Assembly: GCF_008831285.2 (NCBI RefSeq)
Contig: NC_045147.1
Location: forward strand, 7,160,334-7,224,333
Direction of reading: 5' to 3'
DNA: 64,000 bases
Source: Nymphaea colorata
Lineage: Eukaryota; Streptophyta; Magnoliopsida; Nymphaeales; Nymphaeaceae
The translations under genes and the position numbers were made by a program. Shown here one piece after another: positions 52,001 through 61,000 of the stretch. Each line of letters opens with the position of its first letter. The first letter of the stretch is position 1. The notes beneath the pieces are model-generated. The model did not search any database. It was not told the DNA's origin and worked only from the letters and a program-made list of their open reading frames with translations.

Positions 52001-55000
52001 GTATGAAACTCGATCTTAGGGCTATCTGTCATATTAGATTGCTGTTTCAGATCCATTGTGAGACACAAACAACTGAGCCACACAATCTGACTATAATATG
52101 CAGCAGTAAGTAGAATATGCAGCAGCAGTGAGCAGTAAGTAGAACACATAGCAGTAGTCAAAACAGTAAACAGTAGATAAGAAGCTTTCTATTGAAAATA
52201 AAATTTCACTTTATAACGTAAAGAACTGGTTCACGACAGACAAGAAGCAGGTCATCATAGGTATCTTTTCCATGCCTTGTTTAACTCCACATGTATCAGT
52301 CCTAACATCCACGCCACACCACAACTTGAAGACCGATCATATATTCCACAGACATGATAAAAATCACTTTTAACACTTACTGCTGTTCCCAGTTCCCACG
52401 CTTAGCAGAAGTTACCAGCGACAGTGAAAAATACTCTGCTGTTCCCACGTTTATCAGATTTTGCAACCACGTCCACTTGTTGCAACCACGTCCACTTCAA
52501 CAAGGCATCAATCTAGGGTTTTCATCTTTTGTTAAGAAAACCATAGATCGAGCCCCAATATGCACGATCCACAAGTTTGACCCACAAAATCTCCAACGAT
52601 AACAGAAGAAGAGGAAGAAGATGGGTAAGATGACGAGGGAGAGAAATAGGTGTCAGTACGAAGAAGGGTTGGGCTCTGATACCATGTTGCTGGAAGCAAG
52701 ACGAGAGAGAGAGAGAGAGGAGAAGAGGTTGAGAGAGAGAGAGAGAGAGAGACAGAAAGTTCTATTCGTTGTTCCAATAGACTGCCCTATTCTCACGTTA
52801 AATGAGAATTAGGGTAAGATAACAAATTACAAGATTAGTCCACTACTAGAACATTTATTTGTAAAGAGTTGTTCATAAAACTCTTAAATATTAAAAAAAC
52901 CACCTAACACAAATATTATTCAACAATTTTTATAAGTTTATCATTCTAGTTGGGCATTTTTTTATGCCTCCTCAGTTTTTTGTTTATTTATTTTTACATA
53001 ATTTTTTATATATTTTCTATATTTTTAAAAAAAGTGCCGAAATTTGCTAGACATTTTGCTGAAAAAATAGCTTCGTCAAAAAATATCCAAGAAAAACGTC
53101 GCTGGTATTTTCCCAGGAACGATAATTCGTGGTTATGATTCAAAGGTACATACATGGCAAAACAAAAAAAGTAATTTTAAGTGCTTCAAGAAAGTATAAG
53201 AAATGACAGAAATAGCCTATATGTTCAAGCTAAAGAAGGGAGACTGGCCCTTGGGCTGGTTCCACTAACTACAAGGCCGACCGTTAGATTAGTCCTGTAT
53301 CACATAGGTATGTGACATCGCTTCCTCTACACCATGGATATTAATGCTTCAGAAATCACACACACACACCCCTTGAACAGTTGGACACATTGTTTGAGAA
53401 GAAGTTCCCATGTTGCCACATGTACTCACATATCCATGTAACATGGGTACTGTACTAGTGGTAACATTACAAAATGACTGTTTTGAAGTTGATGCTTCAA
53501 ACTCTAAAGCAGTTTATGGTCCATTGTTTTTTATGGATTGTGATTGGTGCTGTGCCTGTAAAGTCATATTCAGAATGTTCCATCTTAAGTAGCAAATTAT
53601 GTTTTGATTCATTATTGGTTGTTTGTTGTCTGTAAGTAGTGTTTCAATTGGTTTATAGTTCTTTTCATATGAAGCTACTTGACTGTTTAAATTTCACTTT
53701 TTCAGAAACAAGTTTATGGCTGGAGTGGCTTACTCTTTCGGATATTTTGTACTTTCTGACAAAGAATGGTTATATTGATTTCCTGGATTTTGTGGACAAG
53801 CTTGTGCTTCGAGTTAGACAAGGCGACCAAAAGTTTGTCCGCAGCAACCATATTACATGGCTGTTGACGCAAATAATCCGTTTAGAGGTTGTGACAAACG
53901 CTTTAAATACAGACCCAAAAAAGGTTGGTTTTTACAGCACCATTTGCTCCTTGAAATTGTTGCATTTGGTTGTGAAGGGGACTAACAAACAGAAAACAAT
54001 AATTCTGCTGTTTAGGTGGAAGCGATCAGAAAGATTATTTCATTTCAAACTGAAGAAAGAAATTTTGATCAGAGCATAGTCACTCCTCAGAGTATCCTTC
54101 TAGAATTTATATCAAGCAGTCAGTCATTGAGGATATGGTCATTTAACCCTTCAAATAAGGATTGTTTGAATCCAGAGCAGATTCAGAAGGGCAAGCAGAT
54201 AGAAGAATGGTGGAGGCCATTTGGAAAAGGTATGATTCATATTAATGTGGTGTTCACCCAATGAAAAGTTATTTTGTTCAGTGAATTCGAAAGATCATGC
54301 AAGCAGTCAGTTTGTGATGTGTTTGTGGTTACTTCTATACCAGTACCTTTTCTTTAATAACAAAGTTGCAATTGAATACATTTATGTTTGTTTCTGAAAC
54401 TCCTAAGGGAAAAACCTCACAATGAAATGCTCTGCAACTTCACAATAGCGGCAAAAATAGGTGCATTTTCTGAGGCTTTCTGCTCATCCTTTAGTATGTT
54501 TTATTCATTATATCAACCAAGTTAGTTCCAACTTCTGACCACACGATTGAATGTATATACTATGATGTTGCTTATTGGTGCCCAATTCGTTGCTCACTTG
54601 AATTTTCATTCTTTTGCTGAAGGGGAACGCATGCTGGATTTCGCAAATTTGGATGATAGGTCACTGGGGATGTTTTGGGTGCTTTCACATACAATGGTCC
54701 AATCTGCCTGTGATGTCTTGATGAATTGGCTGAATTCTGCTGGAGTTAGCGAGTTAATGCAATCAGGATCAATTCAACCTAATGAGCGGATGATGGTGAT
54801 GCGGGAATCATGTCCCTTGCCCATGACATTCTTATCTGGCCTTTCAATACATTTGCTATTGAATTTGACTTCAAAAATTGAAGACACATTATTCCAAGGG
54901 CAGGTACCTGACATCTTTGAATGTGCTCTATTTAAATGAACTGGCTCTCTATCCAAGTATTTTCTGCCACTTCGTGGTTCTATATCCCCCTTCCAACTGC

Positions 55001-58000
55001 ATATGCTTAGAGACCTGGATATAAAGCAAAGTGCAACATTTAACTCTCTAAGCTATACACAGAATCATTTGATTTTTGTTTCAGCCAAGTTCATGTGTGT
55101 AATTTGTGTCTCAAGAACTATGGGATAGGAAAGGAGAAATTTACTGAGGCAAATCAGTTGTCACGGATTTTATCCAGAGAGATATAAAGTAGCCACATAA
55201 GTCATCGATATTTTAAGAATGATGTGGTGTTATATTAAAAAAAAGGAAAGATACTATTGTAACATATGATGATATTTCAAATATTGTCTGAAAGTAAGTA
55301 TCAGAATAAGTACCATGATATATCATGACAATATTATGATAAAATTTCTTTGTCTAGATGCACTCTATGCTCACATTTCCATTTTTTCCAATATGTTCCA
55401 TATGAAAATTACAAAAAAATCATAATTTTATAAAATTTTATTGATCTTACATATAAAAGTACAACTTTTGAGGAAAACTTTTTCTTGTTTTCACTATGGT
55501 AAAAAATTCATAGCACAACACCAGGTAAACCCACTGAAAGGAAACAAAATATAGGTATAAACCTATATTCAAGATCTTTCCCACAAGGTGTAAAAGGCAC
55601 AAGTCACACACAATATAGATATAAATCATATTTCAAACACGAGATCTCTCACAAGGACTGCTGCACTAAGGCACTAAAAGTACTTTGTTAATAAGAAAGA
55701 GCTTCTAGGAAGTTTACTTTACAAAGGTGCAAAGAGCTCTTATTTAGACAAAGTGAAACTAGCTGTTGGGGTCCCAATGGCTAGAAAAGTATTGACTTGG
55801 GTTCCCAACAACTTCAAAGTTGAGTTCAGCTGAGCTCACAGCTGACGAAAAACACAGAAATAAGTACAAAATTTGAGAAATAAAAATACAAATAAAACAA
55901 ATAAAGATCCTTACAAATAATATACCAAATCTTGACACCCTGCTCAAACTTATGGTATCATAACCAAAAGTTCACCAGGAAGAAATAAAAAACAAGGAAC
56001 TCCAAGCCCTTTAGTGAAGATGGAATATATGGAAGCTCAATAGTCTTCTTTCAAAGTTCTTCTCTCAAAAAATGGAAGTCCATTTTAATGTCCTTGGTTC
56101 TTTCATGAAGGGTATGATTATTTGCAACATAAATGACACTTATCATCGCCACATAACTTAGATGTTCCTTCAAGTTGAATTCCCATATTTTTGAGCATAC
56201 TTTTCAGCCAAACGACCTCCATAATGGCTGAGGGCATAGCACATATTCAACTGCAGTGGATGACAAGAAAATCTTTTGTTCTTTCTTGCATCTCCATGAG
56301 ATTAGAAATGTATCTAAGAACCCATGAAAACTAGTAGGGGAATGCCAATTATTGAGATCACCTCCCTAGTTGGCGTGATGTGGACCCGCCTTGGGCTGCA
56401 TCCTTTTCCTTGGCTCCTCACTGTCAGCCACACCTTGCGAGCAGCGGCCGGAGCACTTCAAGAGATCAAATTGCCACAACAAGAACCCAACCTCTAGAGT
56501 CTTGACCATGGTCGGGCTGCAACAGCAGCCACCCCACGTCGTCCAACCTACTGCTACACTAGAGCTTGGCCCAAGCCCCTTTGCAAAGCCGAGGAGTCTG
56601 CCTGGGCCTGAGCCACCTTGAGCCTGGCCCACACTTGACTGCTTGCCAACACTCTTTAGCACGTCCGTGCTTGAGCCATCTACATGATGCAGACCTTAGC
56701 AAGGGCCCATGCCCTTCACACTCCATAACCTATATCCTTACGCCAGAGCCTCAAGAGGAGACTAACTCGCAGGCACTTGAACCAGCCTTAGCCGAGAGCA
56801 GCTTGGTCAATACCCTGCTGCACCACAACAGTAGACTAGAACAGCCAGAGCCAGCCTTTTTCTGGATTCAAACTGCTGATAGTGCCATCATAAAATGTTT
56901 AGAATTTTAAATAATCCTTGTTGGTTAAAATTTTCATAAGAACATTATTTCTATTGTTCATTTTTTGGTTAGTCTTTTTGTTTTTTTTACTCTCTCATAT
57001 TAAGCATCATACCAGGGCATCTAACAACTTTCTCTAACGTTCAGGTCATTCCTAGCATTTCATTGGTCGAGGTATATGCAAGAATTTTGTTGATAGCACC
57101 TCACTCTTTATTTCGTCTACATTTCAGTGTAAATTTCTACCTCAAAAGCCTGCTGTCTCTATTATATGTTCTTCTGAAATAGCTAAACATGAATATGCTG
57201 GAAGTAGTTTCTTTCGTTTGCTTTATGAAATTTCATTTTTATCATGTATTAATTTTTTAAATTTGTTATCATTGGCTCGAGTCATGCACTTTTTTGTATC
57301 TAAGATAAGAATGCTTTTTGCGTCTATAAATTGTTATTTTGCTATGCATGTTTGAAATGGTTAAAGGTATGCAAATTTGGCAAAGGCTCAAGCCTTGCGT
57401 AGTTAGCATCATTGAGGAGGAGGTAACTTAGCACTATCCTAAAGGAGAGGAAAATAACGTATGAAGCCTGATTCTATGATTGAAGCTTGGTTCTGCACGT
57501 AATCACAAATATTGTCTTTGGTTTTTTCTATTGGTGGTGTGTTTCTTGGGTATTTCTTGAAAAACTTATTTATCTTGGGAAGATTTCAGAATCAAATATT
57601 ATAAAATATGTAACAGTAGAAAAAAATTATGAATTGAGAGTTTTACTATTTTACTTACAAATATATTGGTAAATGTTCCAATGATTTTTTTTGAACATTT
57701 ACAATTTTAAATAAAACAGAAATGGAAAAAATGCATTAATATGAGATGCAAATTACCAATATAATAGCACCAAAATTTTTTTTGCAATATTATGAAAATA
57801 TGTTTCATCCTGTTTTGGCAATGAGAAATGATACTTTTCAAAAGTTGTTGGTATTTGTGACTGATCCAATGCGAGTTCCCATAAATATTCTTTTCCTTCC
57901 CATATTAAAATGTCACAGTTCAGTCATCCTTGTAGTTTCCTTCATCCTTGTAGTTTCCTTTTCATGCATTTGGCTCAGTTCTTTCACTTCACATGCTGCT

Positions 58001-61000
58001 TCTCATATTCATTTGGTCTCTTGGTAACCATGATCCTGGCTACCTTTGTTATCTTGTTTTGATCTTGGCAAACTTCACACAATGTTGTGTACTTCATGCA
58101 CTACTCCATTGAATTAGTCTTATGTTTGGAGATCTTGGAGGGAGAGATGAGATGACATCAAGTGTTGAATAATGTTAAGTAATTACAAAATACATTTACA
58201 ATCTTGCTTATGTATTCAATTTCATTGAAAATATACATGTAGAGGCAATTTGATGAGACCTTCACAACCTAGTTTTGTGACAAATGTCTTGAAAATACAT
58301 AGTATAGTGAAACAGAAAAATGTTTTGAGACAATTGTTCTTGCTCGATGAATGAGCTGTATATCCTTATCCTCGTAAGAGAAAATGAAGGGAAGTTGTGG
58401 ATATTGGATTTAATAGTCAATTTTGGGAATCATCTACCAAGTTAATTAGAATCAGCATACCAGTTGGTAAAGTTTTAAGATTGGTTGGTGTAGAAATAAT
58501 AGACGCACAAGAACGGAAGATCGAACACAGATGTAACGTGGAAAACCCTCAACTAGAGGGAAAAAACCACGGGTGAGGAGGTCTGGTGCCCACTAGCCGC
58601 CAGACTCTCTCTCTCTTTAAAACTTCATTAACCTTAAGATTAGGGGTTACAATGCTATAAGTATGCCGAAACTAGGACACAAAGGATCGGGTCCAGACCC
58701 GGACCCATACACCAAGCCGGACCCATACACCAAGATCCGTCAACACTCCCCCTCAAGTTGGGCATACATATCAAACATGCCCAACATGGATACATTTCTC
58801 TCAAAAGGAGTTACATGTAAAGCTTTAGTTAGAATATCAACAGTTTGGTCTTCAGACTTCATGTATGGTAATGTTAACTCCCTGGCATCAATTCTTTCTC
58901 TGATGAAGTGACGGTCAATCTCAACATGCTTTGTTCGATCATGAAGCACTGGATTGTTAGCCAAGTTAATCGCAGACTTGTTATCACAATACATCCTCAT
59001 AGGCCCTTCAATCTCTATCCCAATATCAGTCAGCAAGATCTTTAGCCACAACAACTCTGATACTCCAGTAGCAATTGCCCTATATTCAGCCTTTGCACTT
59101 GAGCGGGAACAAACATCTTGTCTCTTGCTTTTCCAAACAACTAGATTTCCCCCCAAGTAAACGCAGTACCCTGAAGTAGATCTTTTGGTGTCAACACAGC
59201 CTACCCAGTCTGCATCAGAATACCCTTCAATTTCTATAGACCTTTGTTTCACTTATAGAAGTCCCTTGCCAGGATTCTTCTTCAAGTAACACAGGATTCT
59301 ATCTACAGCCTTCAAGCGCATCCGTAGGTGCATGCATAAACTGGCTCATCACATTTACAGCAAAGGTGATATCCGGTCTAGTCAGAGTAAGGTATATCAA
59401 TCTACCAACTAGACGTTGATATCTCCCTTTAGCTTCTTCACACAAAAGTTCTCCATCCTTGCTACCGAGTTTGTGCCCAGCATCCAGAGGAGTAGAAGCT
59501 GGTCTGCATCCCAGTTTTCCTGTCTCCTTCAGTAAATCCAAGGTATACTTCCTTTGATTAAGCACAAGAGTTGTACTTGATCTGGCAATTTCAATACCAA
59601 GGAAGTACTTCAGCTTGCCAAGGTCCTTGAAATCAAATTCAGCTGATAGTAAACCCTTTAATCTTGCTATCTCTTTTTCATCATCACCTGTAACAATCAT
59701 ATCATCAACATAAACCAACAGTAGGGTAACTTTACCTTCTATCCTCTTTACAAACAGGGTATGATCTCTATTTCCTTGTTTGTAGCCATGCTTCTTCATA
59801 ACAAGTCTGAGACGTTCAAACCATGCTCGAGGAGACTGTTTGAGCCCATACAAAGCCTTCTTCAGTTTACAACATTTTCCAGGTCTCTCAAAATCCGGGG
59901 GCATACACATATATACTTCCTCTTCGAGATCTCCGTTGAGAAAGACATTTTTAACATCGAGTTGGCACATCTCCCAACCCTTCAGCACTGCCAAAAAAAT
60001 AATAACTCTAACAGTCTTCATCTTCGCAATTGGGGCAAGCGTCTCTAAGTAGTCGATCCCATATTTCTGACTGAACCCTTTGGCCACCAGACATGCTTTG
60101 TACCTCTCAATGTTCCCATCTGGTTTGTACTTAATGGTGTAGACGCACTTTGACCCAACCAGATGAGCCGCTTCAGGAATCTCTACCACCTCCCATGTCT
60201 GGTTTTTGTCTAAGACCTCCATCTCTTCTTGCATAGCATGAGTCCACTTGGGGTCACTCTGAGCCTCTGTAACATTCCTGGGAATCACAGCCACAGACAA
60301 TGAGAATACAAAACATTTGTAGTCAGTGCTCAATCTAGAGTAAGATACAAAGTTACCAATAGGTTGTTGGGTACATGACCTGACACCCTTTCTCAGGGCA
60401 ATGGGAAGATCCTTCTTTTCATTTTCTGTTTGACTTTCTCTCTCAATAGGTTGCTTCTGAGCATGACTTGGGTCATCCAAGAAAGAAGTAGGATTGGGAT
60501 TCGGAGTTGACTTATCACCATCAATCACCTTATCAGTACAAGCTCTTCTCCTAGAATACACCTGCCCAAACAGACGATTGCCTTCTTTTTCTGTCTCCAT
60601 AGGACACTCTTCCTCCTTTCCCTGTTCATGTACCTCAATAGACGTCCCATCTTCTTCTTTTCCAAGCACCTCGACAAATAGATTCTCTTTGTGCCTGTAA
60701 TCCAGAAAATCTATAAACTGAATTTCCTGACTTGGAGAATACTCTTCCTTAGACATTGACTTCTCCCCCTGAAGAGAATTCTCACCAAAATAAGAGACAT
60801 GTTCCAAGAATGTGACATCCTTGGTAATGTGCACTCTACTAGTGGTGGGATCTAGACATTTATACCCCTTTTGAGTAGGAGAATACCCAAGAAATATTCC
60901 CTTAATTGATTTGGGGTCAAGTTTTTTCACATTCGGGCTGTGATTATGAATGAAACACACACATCCAAAGACCCGAGGAGGGAGGTGAAAAGGTTGGCTA

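Larger units (their letters stand above)
50173..52853 (-). mobile_element. copia C: 5' LTR, gag, protease and integrase start
   Basis: It reads right to left: LTR 52853-52685, a perfect primer-binding site, gag, protease, then integrase zinc finger and the beginning of the core (RTDN...EFKS). It is cut at 50172 by L3 copy 3. RT and RNase H are absent. It lies antisense in MED23 intron 5. Confidence 0.8.

Noticed and set aside
57121-57128. Alternative exon 9 donor GTGTAA at 57127
   Set aside because: It would shift the frame into exon 10 and lose the conserved LFSKPG and EILNYR blocks.
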